DNA of 43,768 nucleotides, taken from Gryganskiella cystojenkinii (lineage: Eukaryota; Mortierellomycota; Mortierellomycetes; Mortierellales; Mortierellaceae). A program made the translations under genes and the position numbers. Positions within the stretch are counted from its first letter, which is position 1. The number at the start of each line of letters is the position of its first letter. Below are positions 33,738 to 43,768 of this stretch, one piece after another. A model generated the notes under the pieces. That model worked only from the letters and a program-made list of their open reading frames with translations. It had not been told where the DNA came from and searched no databases. The stretch is from assembly GCA_015852425.1 (NCBI GenBank), contig JAAAIG010000065.1, positions 8,230-51,997 of the forward strand, given 5' to 3'.

Positions 33738-35812
33738 ATGAGCGTCTCGACAACTTCCATTCCTGTCCCTTCACCAACGACAACAGCAGTGGCCCTCAAG
33801 ACGATACCCCCTCACGAGAATAAGGCGAACCAGAAAAAGTTTCATGGGTTCGTTGCTGGAGTCTTTTCTGGGATCACCAAACTGGTTGTTGGTCACCCTT
33901 TTGGTATGATTGACGCTCGATCTGTTGGACCGAACGCACACACGCCCACCTCCCCTTGTTCTTTTTTTTTCTTTACTCTGCTAACTACTTCTTCTCCCTC
34001 GATAATTGCTCTCTCATGCTCTGTAGACACGATCAAAGTTCGAATGCAGGTAAATAAAAGCAGAGGTTGTACGTGATCCGCTCGAGTAATTTTTACCGAT
34101 CCAGTTCTTTCTTACCACTTTCAACCTTCCCATTTTTTACTCGCGTTTAGACTTCAGGGCACGATCGATTCCGAGGACCTTGGCATTGTCTCACAGAAAC
34201 TCTCCGGAAAGAGGGTCCCCGTGCTCTCTACAAGGGTAAACTTAGCTCCATCCAGACTGCAAAAAAAAAAAAAGAAAAAAAAAAAGAATCTGTTTTTTTG
34301 AAGTGCATGTTCCTGAAAGACTAACATGGCACGTATCCTCGCCCGTCCCTTTATACATATTCAATGTTTTGTAGGCGCCACACCGCCTCTGATCGGATGG
34401 GCGTTCATGGACAGCGTCATGTAAGGAAAGGGAGGGATGACTCATGGTTATCAAGAGTACACATGTGGATGTTGATTACATGTGCGACCAGGAACAAATG
34501 GAAAAAAATGCTAGTTTTGTACCTGAAATAATTTTTACTCACAACGTGAACAAACGTTTCATATGGACATAGGCTTGGATCTTTGTCCTACTACCGACTG
34601 ATTCTACAAGGAGGTGACCCTAACGTTCGATTAACACCTTTCTGGAGTGGCATTGCAGGAATCGGTAAGACTGTCTATGATGGATATAGACCATAGACAT
34701 TACAGCTTGATCTGAACTGTACCGTTTTCTTGAGACCCATCGAGACTGACCCGAACCTCATTTTTTCACATTCTTCCAATGTCGACTTCTCATATTATTA
34801 GGCGCCGGAGTCACAGTATCGTTCATCGCAGCACCAATAGAACATGTCAAAGCCCGACTTCAGATTCAGTACGATGCAAAGACTAAGCTCTACACAGGAC
34901 CAATTGATTGCGCGAGGCAACTGGTAACGGATCAGTTTTTTTTTGTCTCGCGTCCTCTGACTATAATGTTTGTATTTGCTCATTTCGAGCGTTAAACCGT
35001 TGTTATGTTATTATACCATCTCTACCATCTCATTGATTATTAGATCCGGAACAATGGACCTCAAGGATTGTGGAAGGGACTGACAGCAACTCTGTGGTTC
35101 CGTAGTTGGTTCTTTATGTGGTGGAGCAGTTACGAGGTATGCTTTTATGTACATTTGGACAGGAGAAATTGGGCGATTTTAGCTATGCAACATGCGACAC
35201 AAGGCCACCACGCCAACCGGGAATTTCTTACTAAATGACTGTCCGATTCATATTTTATCCAATAGATCTACGCGGATCAACTGAGGAAGCGAACAAATCT
35301 TTCTGAGGCTGCTATCAACTTTTGGGCCGGTGGAATGGGTGCCAACACGTTTTGGGTTTTTGCCTTCCCCTGTGGTAAAATGCACCTTCTCGCTCCTCCT
35401 CAGTGCCTCTTTGCCAGCCAAAAAGCGAAAAGAAAAAGAAGTTTGACTTTGGACATTTTTTTTCCCCATGATAGATGTGGTCAAGAACAAGATTATGACC
35501 CAGCCCGATGTCAAGAATCCGCCGTTCCCTAGCATGATTAGTTGTTTCAAACACGTTTACCGGACAGACGGGCTCAGAGGGTTCTATAGAGGTAATGATA
35601 CCACCCCATGCATTCTAGTTCTTTTTCTCTTTTAATCACTGTCAAAGGTAGTTATCCAGTGAACTTACAATGCTCTGTTCCTTCGTCTTTAATGCTTTTT
35701 TTTAGGGTTCCTGCCTTGTTTGCTCCGCGCGTTCCCCACGAATGCTTGCGCTCTCACATCTTTTGAACTCACGATGCGTTGGTTGCGGAAAATCGACAAT
35801 CCCGAGTCGTGA
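33738..35812 (+). CDS. Mitochondrial carrier family (SLC25) transporter
   Basis: Ten exons: 33738-33903, 34027-34049, 34151-34235, 34375-34420, 34573-34664, 34802-34923, 35044-35136, 35266-35374, 35475-35591 and 35706-35812, giving 319 aa, the usual size. Three repeats carry the signature P-x-[DE]-x-x-[KR]: PFDTIK (54-59), PIEHVK (149-154) and PCDVVK (244-249). The first repeat (VAGVFSGITKLVVGHPFDTI, KVRMQ) and the segment EGPRALYKGATPPLIG resemble carnitine/acylcarnitine, ornithine and Ymc-type carriers. It sits in the inner mitochondrial membrane with six helices. The substrate cannot be fixed from the sequence; amino acid or acylcarnitine transport is the best guess from overall similarity. 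The gene is unusually intron-rich, with exons of only 23 and 46 nt. A candidate polyadenylation signal AATAAA is at 35830-35835. Confidence 0.9.
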
Positions 35813-36447
35813 ACTCGGTCCATGTTTATAATAAAAGAAGTTTGGTTCGCAGCTGCTTTGGCAACTCGCCATATTTTTTATCCGCTGATCAGACATGAAC
35901 GGGGAGAAAAAGACCGGGTCGTTTCACTTTCGAATCGTGACTATAATTAATCCTAATAGAGAGGAGGGAGGGGGTGAGGACTGGCGTTGCCTAGAATCCA
36001 GGTATATCGCGAGGCTCCACGGACAAGGCGCTCAAACTGCTTCCTTGCAGCGATATTTTCTTGGAAATAGACTGTCGATCTTGCAGATGTGTCAGAGGAC
36101 GGACCCGTTCGACAACCGTTACCTGTATGGGGACATGACCTTCATCGGCAACGATTGTTGTTTGCCAAGAGTGAACTTGCTCTTTGTGTGCAATAAGTTT
36201 TCCCAGCCTCGTCGTAAACCTTGCCTCATATCTCAAGAAACAGAGGATCATGATTTAATGAAAATTTGTCAAAGAAGGCGTCAATGTCCTTTCACGGCTT
36301 TTTTTTTAAATAGGAATGATTAATTTTTTTTTAGTAGGTTGACTTTGTCTAAAGAGTGGATTTGGTAAAGAGAACTAGGAGAAGGAAACGACGAGTGGAG
36401 AGAGTCTAGGATGATTTTGTTTTGATTTTCTGCTCTTTTCAGATATT
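35813..36447. other. Convergent spacer between carrier and low-complexity protein genes
   Basis: This is 635 bp holding the 3' flanks of both genes. A plus-strand open frame at 35895-36323 has no recognisable similarity and is probably chance. Confidence 0.4.
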
Positions 36448-39400
36448 TTACCGCCGGGTGGCATACATTTGTTGATGGGGGTGAGAAGCGTAAATCTCGT
36501 TGGGGATATACCCATATGCTGGCGAAGGCATATAATACCCTGGTTGAGGCTGTTGACTCGTTGGCGGACACATCGTTTGTTGTTGCATTGAATAACTTTG
36601 GTGTTGGTGTTGTTGCTGCTGCATAAAGTTACCTCCATTGTACTCCATGACCTGGTATCCGCCATTGGGCACGCGAACAAAATCAATAGAGGCGCGGTTC
36701 CTCGCCACTTGCGATTGTTGCTGCAGTAGTTGCTGTTGTTGTTGTCTTGCGGGGGTATCCACGCGCATAGGCAACTTTTGTGTTTGGGGTCTTGTGCGTA
36801 CAGACTGAGAACGACGCGGTCCAGGGTGCAATAACGTCGTAGGTGGGATTGGGTAAGGCGACTGCGTCGGTGATCCTGTACCGTTGCCGCTGTTACTGTT
36901 GTTGTTAATATTCGTCTGTTTCTGCCCCGCAGACTGGATGTAACCTCCGTTCTGAGGAACGACTGCACGTCGAGCGATATGTTGGACCATGGGTTGTCCC
37001 ATGGGTCCTCCAGGAGGTATTGATCCATTGATCACAACACCAGAGGGCATGATCCGATCCACCGAGTAACTATGTTGATGACCCATGACTGCACCAGCAT
37101 TCGACGATACTGGCGGCGATGGGAACTGGTATCCCATAGGTGCAGGTCCATAAGGCGACTGTTGCTGCTGTTGCTGTTGCTGCTGTTGTTGTGGGGTATA
37201 CATATGCGAGGGTATACTCGTGGGTTGGATGGTCTGATACACGTTTTTGTTGTGGGTCAGATATGGTACGTTGGGGTTGCTAAGGATGCTATTGTTGCTC
37301 TCGTTGCTGACTGGGGTGATGACTGAGTCCTCTGGGTATTCGATGCCGTTAATGATGACCGTGTTGATCTTTGGTGGCTGAAACTGTCGATTTGCACTGT
37401 TCCTCCGGCTCAGGATGATCGGCTGATCATCATCTGAGGACTCCTCATCGCCATCCTCCTCGTCATCCGCCTCCTCATCGTCCTCATCGTGATCGTGGCC
37501 CTCCAGTGCACTGAGTGCTGTAGAGGACAGTGTTGATGATTCCTTGAAGGTTTTTCCATTCAACGATTCCACCGCAGTATTGCTATCCTTCAGGGGCTCA
37601 AGGCTCTCTTCCGCAGCCGTGATCGAGTTTGAGGGGCCGCTCTCTGTATTGTCGCTGTCGGCGCGGTCACCGATAGCAAGGACTTGCACGACGTTTGCCA
37701 CGTCCACCAACTTAATCTCCTTGCTGATCATCGCAGTTTTGTCGTAGTCCGATCCGCCCAGAGTCGACTGTAGATCATCCACAGAGTCATCGAACACAGT
37801 GTGGTCATGCAGATCTCCAGAGCCACCATAGCCGCTGTCACTCAACAGGGACTTTTGAGCCGCGATGTGATGATGATGGTGGTGGTAGTGATGCGTGTAC
37901 GGCTCCGATCCGGGCGCCCAGGAATCTTCCGAGGCACGGGCCGAAGAACTGGTCGTGCTCTGTTGCCTTGAGTTTCGACGCGGTGAAACGTTCTGATCAA
38001 TGTTACCCATCGTCGGACCTGAGACCTCGGAAGAAGCGGCGGTGGAGCTGCCGTGTCGGTGATCGTAGGGCAGAACGCCATGGAACTGAGCCATCTGGTT
38101 CATCAGACCGGCATAGGGAGCACCTTGGATCAAAGCAGGCTGATATCCTTGAGGTCCGATCGGGACAGCTGTCGGCATGGTGTTGTAAGCATATCCGGAC
38201 ATGCTTGGGTGATGATGGTGATGACGGTGTCCGTACGGCATGACATTGGCGATGTTATGCTGTGGGATTCCCTGGGTATAATACATCTGTTGTTGTTGCT
38301 GTTGGATACGGTAGTCGTCCATGTACATCATGTTAGGATCCATGCCGTACTGCTTGTTGTAAGCGATGGGACCTGGGGGTTGTTGGAGTTGTTGAGGATG
38401 TTGTGGGATCCGGCCGTACTCATCCATATACTCCTCGTAGTAATCATCCATTGCCGCGGCTTGAGCACCCGCGAGGACAGCACGGTGACGGTCCTTCATC
38501 CGGTCGATCACGGCCTCATGGTTTACCTCTCCGGGTTTAGTACCTGGGGGCCAGTTGTTACCACTACCACGACGAGACTTGACAATGCTACCATCGACAA
38601 GATGTTCTTGAAGTTGCTGCTGTTCCAAGAGCAATTGCTGTTGTTGTTGAAGCAGTGCCTGTTGTTGTTGTTGTTGGATCAGACGTTGCTGTAACTGACG
38701 CTGTTTCCGGGGCGAGAGCTCCTCATCGTCCGAGTTCTCGACTTCGGAGGTATCACTCCCCTCATCGTCACTAGGCAACTGGGCATTGGCCTTTTTGGAG
38801 GCCTCTCGAAGTTTAGCGGCCGCTTCAGCTTTCTTTTCATCAGTATTCTTGGTTAACGAACCCCGTAAAAATGATGAAGCTGAGGTTGTGGCGTTGTTGT
38901 TGTCGCTGTTAGTTTGAGTAGGTGTTGAGGGGGTCTGGAGAGAGGGAGCGGTTGTTGTTGCTGTCGGTTGCTGCTGTGATCGCAAGAATGCATTGTCTTT
39001 GAAGGCACTGTTTTGTCCAAGTTTACCGACTGATTTTGTTAGTGCAAGGTTGGCGCGTGAAGAGTCCGAGGAGGTGGAGTTGGATGGATTGCTGCTGCTG
39101 GTGTTGTTGTTACTGCTGTTATTAGTTTGAGATGCATCTCTTATGGAATTCGAGGAGGAGAGATCTGCAGTATGGGAGGTGGTACCCAGGTCCAGTTGCC
39201 GAGAGAGCTCAAACGCGAGTCCAAAGTCTTTGTGTGAGATTGAGAGCACGTATGAGCACATGGGGCGGAAAAGGAGGGAGACGGAGAGAAAGAGCGGACG
39301 GACGGTTGTGTGATGGTGAAAGGTACGTGTTAAGGGACAATAAAAGGCAAAGAGATGGGCGGTTGGAGATCAAGGAAATACGATGGTTGAAACAAAAGGG

Positions 39401-39878
39401 TTAGATGTCAGATCTGTATTTGTGTATGCCGAGAGAGACAGTGATCATTACGCAACCAACATTCTCGCTGCTTTCTTGTGTGACAATGATGTGTTCTTTT
39501 GGGCGAAATGCTTTTTTTTTTTTGGGTGTGTAGTTTTAGTTCCTTGCTCTTACCAGTAAAGTCCTTGGACATGAGCTGCGTCGGTTGTGGAGTGTCGGGT
39601 GTGGTGCCGGCGAGTCCATCCATGATATCATCCATCAAAGATAAGGATAGTTGAGGGGTCTCTGAGACGACAGGGGAGGGCGAGGAAACACTAAGGCGAT
39701 TGTCGGTACGGATGTTGAGTGAAAACGGTAGTGTTGTTCCCTCTGCCGACACCCCAGAGACAGAGGAGACAGAGCTGGGCTTATTTTGACTCTGAATCCC
39801 ATTCCCACTGAAGGATGATGACGTGGGTTCCTCGCCCTTGGACTTTTTCTTCTTCAGTAAACTGGTGAGTTTGCCCAT
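36448..39878 (-). CDS. Large low-complexity protein with possible N-myristoylation signal; function unknown
   Basis: Two exons: 39878-39554 and either 39227-36448 (1034 aa) or 39164-36448 (1013 aa). The donor is GTAAGA at 39553; acceptors ACAAAG (ending 39228) and CTGCAG (ending 39165) both keep the frame. The N terminus MGKLTSLLKKKKSKGEE fits an N-myristoylation signal with a polybasic stretch. The rest is dominated by S/T/N/Q/P-rich sequence with poly-Q tracts (for example at 37160-37192 and 38600-38690), a His run, an acidic tract (HDEDDEEADDEEDGDEESSD) and a more ordered island (AVIDRMKDRHRAVLAGAQAA, MDDYYEEYMDEYG). I recognise no domain. It may be a membrane-linked scaffold or regulator, but this is only inference. 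Confidence 0.75.
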
Positions 39879-42800
39879 TATGTTTATCTATTAGTTTTTA
39901 TCGGCGTTTTTGTTTTGTTTTGTTTTGTTGTGATTTAGGGAGATTCAAATGGTCACGAAAAGGAATGTTGGATGCAGAAAGGTGAGAAGGATTATGAAAG
40001 ACGGTGACAGTGGGGGAGGGAACGGCTGGTGGGGTTGGAGTCTTTGATGGGCGATAGGAATGGAACGAGTCGTGCGTTCTACTTGCTTAGCCAAGGAAGA
40101 GTCGCTCCTGAGAGATGGGAGTGAGTGGACGGAGAGCAAGGCAGATGAGGTGAGAAAGGAGCGAATGATGAAAGAAAAAGGAAAAGAGAGAGAGAGGGGA
40201 ACGGTTGGTTAGAATCAGAAAAACTTGATATTGAAAAACGCGTTTTGGGGGTTCCCGGGGGATGAGGAAAGACGAGGAGGTGCAGGATTTCCTGGATTAT
40301 GAAAAAGGGGTGGCAGAATGCAACACCAGTATTCTCGCATATGAAATATATAGTAAATGTTCATGCACCTACCCTACCAGGGTCTACTGGTGGATCGTGG
40401 ACAATTTCGCTAAACAAAAATGAAAACACAAAATGTTGAAATGGGTTTATGTCTAGAAAGGGTGGTGTTGTGTATGTCGCGTTTTTCTTTTTTAAAAAAA
40501 TGCTTTGAGCCAAACGTTAAAAGAGGATGCAAAAAAGAAGCGAAATGAGTTTGAATGAGAAGAAAAGAGAGAGAGCGAAATGAGCAAAAAGTGGGCAATG
40601 AGGGACGGGAGACGCAGGAGAACAAGGAGGCATAGTGGACTGACGACTAAGAGAAAAAGAAAGAAGGAGGGGGTTGAAGAAAGAGATGCAAAGCAGGAGT
40701 GGGGAGACAGGCAGATAGAACAGAGAACAGAGATGATAGAAAAGTAAGGACAGGTCGAGACCAGGACCAAGGAGTAGAGCGAGAAGCCAAAAGGGAAATT
40801 GCCACACATAACAGCATCAACAGCAAGGAGACAAACCGTACAAATAAAGACACAAAAAACCATAACGAGAAATGGGATTGAGGGCGGAATGAACCCATGT
40901 CATTGAGGTTCCCCCTCCTCCCCATGCTGAATGAGGAAGGAGGGGAGGAGGAATGTAGAGAATGAAGTCGGTGACGGAGGAAGCATGGGCGACTCATTTT
41001 GCCCCTTCCTTTCTTTCTTTCTTATTTTCCCTTTCTACCCAACAGACAGACTGCGTCATTGTTTTCACCACAGCCTCCAGTTGAATGCCATGCTGTTATG
41101 CTGATAATTATGGTGGGAAAGGGGCGAAATCCATCTCTTTTTTTTCTTGCGCTTTGCTTTTTTTCTTTCTCTCTTTTTCCATCTCGTTTTTTGACCGCAG
41201 AGTTAAATAAGAAGAGCCTCAAAAACAAATACCACACAGACCACAATCATTTCGCTCCCTCTTTTCTTTTTCTTCACTCATGCCCGCATTGATTGACACC
41301 TAGGACGCTTTTGTTTTCTTTTTTAGAAATAGTTCGTGAGACTCACTCTGTCGCTCTTTACGCTAATTGAACTGGGGCATTACAACTCCAAATCTTGCCT
41401 CCCTGGTCCAAGGGGATCCTGTTTTTTTGCTGCCTTTAGCAATAAACAGTCGACGGAGGTTTTCATGAAGTGGGGCTCGGCATTATAGGTCCAGATTGGA
41501 CCCGGACCCATTATAAATCGTCACATGAGGCTTCAATGAAAAGGGGAATAACTTTCTCTCCCCCTCTTTCTCTCTCTCTTACAATTTTTCCCTCGCTCTG
41601 TTTTGTCCTCAACAGTCGCTGATCCACCAGGTTATGGCTCCCCTCCTCAGTCTCCTCCCCCCATGACCACACCGACTCATGTCCTTAATGGTGTGCATCA
41701 AGGGAGGAGGGTTAACGGACACCGGATATTTTTTGCTTTTTAGCGGTGTTTTATGTGAACCTCTTTCCCCTCTAGGTCACCAAATGAACATAAAAATGAT
41801 CGCTTATCCCCCACCCCTTCATCTCAGTGGCCTTTTCAATTAAGGACTCCTCTCACCCTCAGCTGAACCTCCTATCCAAAAGGATTAAAGAAAAATGTTG
41901 CTGTCGCGATGTTCGCGTTTCTCACGACAAAAAAAAAAAAATGGAAAGACACGCGTTTTTTTCGCCTTTTGCCTTCACTTAGAAACAAAATCCATCTTGA
42001 GTGCTAAACAACACTTCGCCTCGATTCTCTTAAACTTACCAAGAGTAGGCCCTTTTTTTTTTTTTTTTTTTGCAAAAAATCAAAAAATGCTGACGGAGAA
42101 TGAGGACTCGAAGATAATCGTTTTTGTTGCGAGCTTTCGATAGGTACAAGGCGTCTTGTGTGATTGTGTTTTTTTAAATCTGTTGGGAAAAAGAGGAAAG
42201 AGAAGCGAAATATGCGTTGGGAAAGAAATAAAAGAATAAAAAAACTGGTCAGCGGTTACGGTGTAGTCAGGGAATGAAGGAAGGAGCGAAGGAAAGAGGG
42301 AGGGGGGCGGTTGGAGACGGTGGTGTGGAAGGGAATAAGAAAGAGGAAATGAGAGACATGAGAACAGTGAGTGGGCAAAGAGTAAATGAAAAAAACTAGG
42401 CGGAGGATGATGTAGATTTCGGTTTAGATGAGACAAAATCGCGTAAGGAAAAAAAATGAGGGCGCATAAAATTGAAAGGCGTTGGAGAAGACGATGAGGA
42501 GATTTCCGCATAAGGGATGGGGTCTAGAACGGGAGAACACCGACAGAAACTTGAGATCCACGTAAGGAGCAGAGAAGGGAAAGAAGGGGAAGAGGGTGTA
42601 TTGAAGAGCTACCTTTTAGAGATGAACGTCAAGAAGAAAATATATAGAAGGAAAGAGGAAAGGAGAAGGGTGAGGTGATCGATGGGAAACAAATTAGGGC
42701 GACAATAACAGAGTATTACGGTTGATCCGCAGTTCGTAAATTTCTCTCGCTGTTGAAAGATCCGTGGAAAAAAAACACGTAGAGATGCGACCGGGAAAGC

Positions 42801-43768
42801 AATCGAAGTTAAAAGGTGGGAAGGGGGGAGGACGTAGGGAGCGGTCCTGGAAAATGAATTAAAAGAAGAAAATAAAGAAAACAATAACGAGGGAGATGAT
42901 CTCAGAAGAACAAAGAAATTGAAGGGATGAAAGGGGTAAAAGGAACATACAGAAGTCAAAAAAATTGAGCGGTAAAAAATAAAGATTCCCGACTAGAAAT
43001 GATTCATACTTTCTGCTGAAAAGATCAAAATTCTTGGTTTCTATGTGCCTTCAGGCTCTTGGTTATTTTTCTTATGCCAGGGAAAACTGAGAATTGACGA
43101 ACATAAGAAGGCGTGAAATGAGGAAGAGGAGTAACGTTGTGGACCCGTGAGCTTTGAGTGTGATATTCAGCGAGGAACGAAAGAGAAGATAAAGAGAAGA
43201 GAAACAAAAGATAAACCGGAATCAAAAATGAAAAAAAAATATCGTTTGAGCACAAGGTTTTAGGCAAGGGTGTGCGGAAACGTTTGTAAGCTCTGCGTTC
43301 CTTTCCTTCGTCCTCGTTTCCCAGCGATCCGCGTCGATGATGAGTTTGAACCTCGCCATCCCACGGAAAGAACGATACGAGAGAACGAAGCAAACACACG
43401 ATATCCAAATGGACGGAAGGATATGAGATTGGAAAAGAGCCTAGAAAACAAGACATGTACATTCTATCAAGGAGACCATGCAGACCACACGAGTGCACAT
43501 TGCGACGCTCTCTCGCTGCTCTGTCATTGTCCCTTGATTTCCACTTCAATTGTTTTTTTTGCACTCTTCAATTCCGCGATTGCATGCAATCGGAAGCAGT
43601 TGAGTCCTTATCAACAAGACGCTCTTCGGCCGGGACGAATGCTGTCCTCCTTTTTCTGGCTATTCAATGCTTTTTTTTTCTGGTGTTCAGTCCCCAGCCT
43701 CTCAACCATTCACTACGCCTATCCTTTTGGCTTGTCCTTTTTTTTTTTCTCTATTCCGTTGGAAGCAA
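39879..43768. other. 3.9 kb region without a recognisable gene
   Basis: The left end is the promoter of the minus-strand gene at 39878. The plus strand is G/A-rich at 39950-40980, C/T-rich at 41000-41280 and 41540-41620, and G/A-rich again at 42180-43000. All open frames in these blocks are low-complexity products of the skew (runs of S, L, F, P). An imperfect inverted repeat (CCCTCCT at 41640, AGGAGGG at 41704) is present. Nothing else could be supported; unseen leaders or a regulatory RNA remain possible. Confidence 0.5.

Noticed and set aside
35895..36323. A 142-codon plus-strand open frame in the carrier 3' flank
   Set aside because: No recognisable motif, and it sits between two convergent gene ends.
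41640..41712. Inverted repeat of CCCTCCT/AGGAGGG as a structured RNA
   Set aside because: The stem is short, with a loop of over 50 bases in a compositionally skewed region; chance is likely.
40410..43564. Several minus-strand open frames of 70-180 codons
   Set aside because: They are leucine-, serine- and phenylalanine-rich translations of pyrimidine-rich DNA with no domain.

Overview
The window looks like nuclear DNA of an early-diverging fungus, most likely Mortierellomycota or a close relative. This rests on genes with many short GT-AG introns, 1-2 kb CT-rich intergenic spaces, proteins rich in poly-Q, poly-N and poly-S tracts, a 9-1-1 clamp RAD9 and metazoan-like gene structures beside fungal-only domains such as the Rua1 C-terminal domain, and a Tc1/mariner-like element. 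The species assignment is inference. No tRNA, rRNA or CRISPR was recognised. There is one assembly gap of ten N (27040-27049).

Layout: 1-1422 holds only weak ORFs. RAD9 (checkpoint clamp, +, nine exons) lies at 1423-3792. A Rua1-domain transcription factor (-) lies at 4143-7967. Two head-to-tail elongation factor 2 genes follow: a canonical EF2 (9087-13447, with a 1.7 kb intron after codon 12) and a diverged paralog (14084-16936) whose switch elements are eroded although the reading frame is intact. Next come a secreted-type acid phosphatase with a membrane anchor (17985-19569) and a decayed 2.76 kb Tc1/mariner-like transposon with terminal inverted repeats (20853-23610). A bZIP factor with a hydrophobic segment after the zipper (ATF6/CREB3-like layout, 24508-27510) is followed by a Siw14-type phosphatase (-, 27968-29708) that is divergent from TAF5 (+, 30268-33250). 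A ten-exon mitochondrial carrier (33738-35812), a large low-complexity protein with a myristoylation-like N terminus (-, 36448-39878) and 3.9 kb without a recognisable gene complete the window.

The genes do not form a pathway. They are mostly housekeeping or regulatory genes: DNA damage checkpoint, translation, basal transcription, inositol pyrophosphate metabolism, mitochondrial transport and phosphate scavenging. The strongest lead is the EF2 paralog. It sits directly downstream of the normal gene, keeps all three exon junctions and the G3 and G4 motifs, but has lost the switch I threonine and the eEF2-kinase-type threonine region and carries an altered diphthamide loop. It shares a 150 bp tract of 97% identity with the canonical gene that suggests gene conversion. 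Second are the putative membrane-tethered bZIP factor, whose hydrophobic segment is split by an intron, and the transposon carrying two apparent C-to-T nonsense changes.
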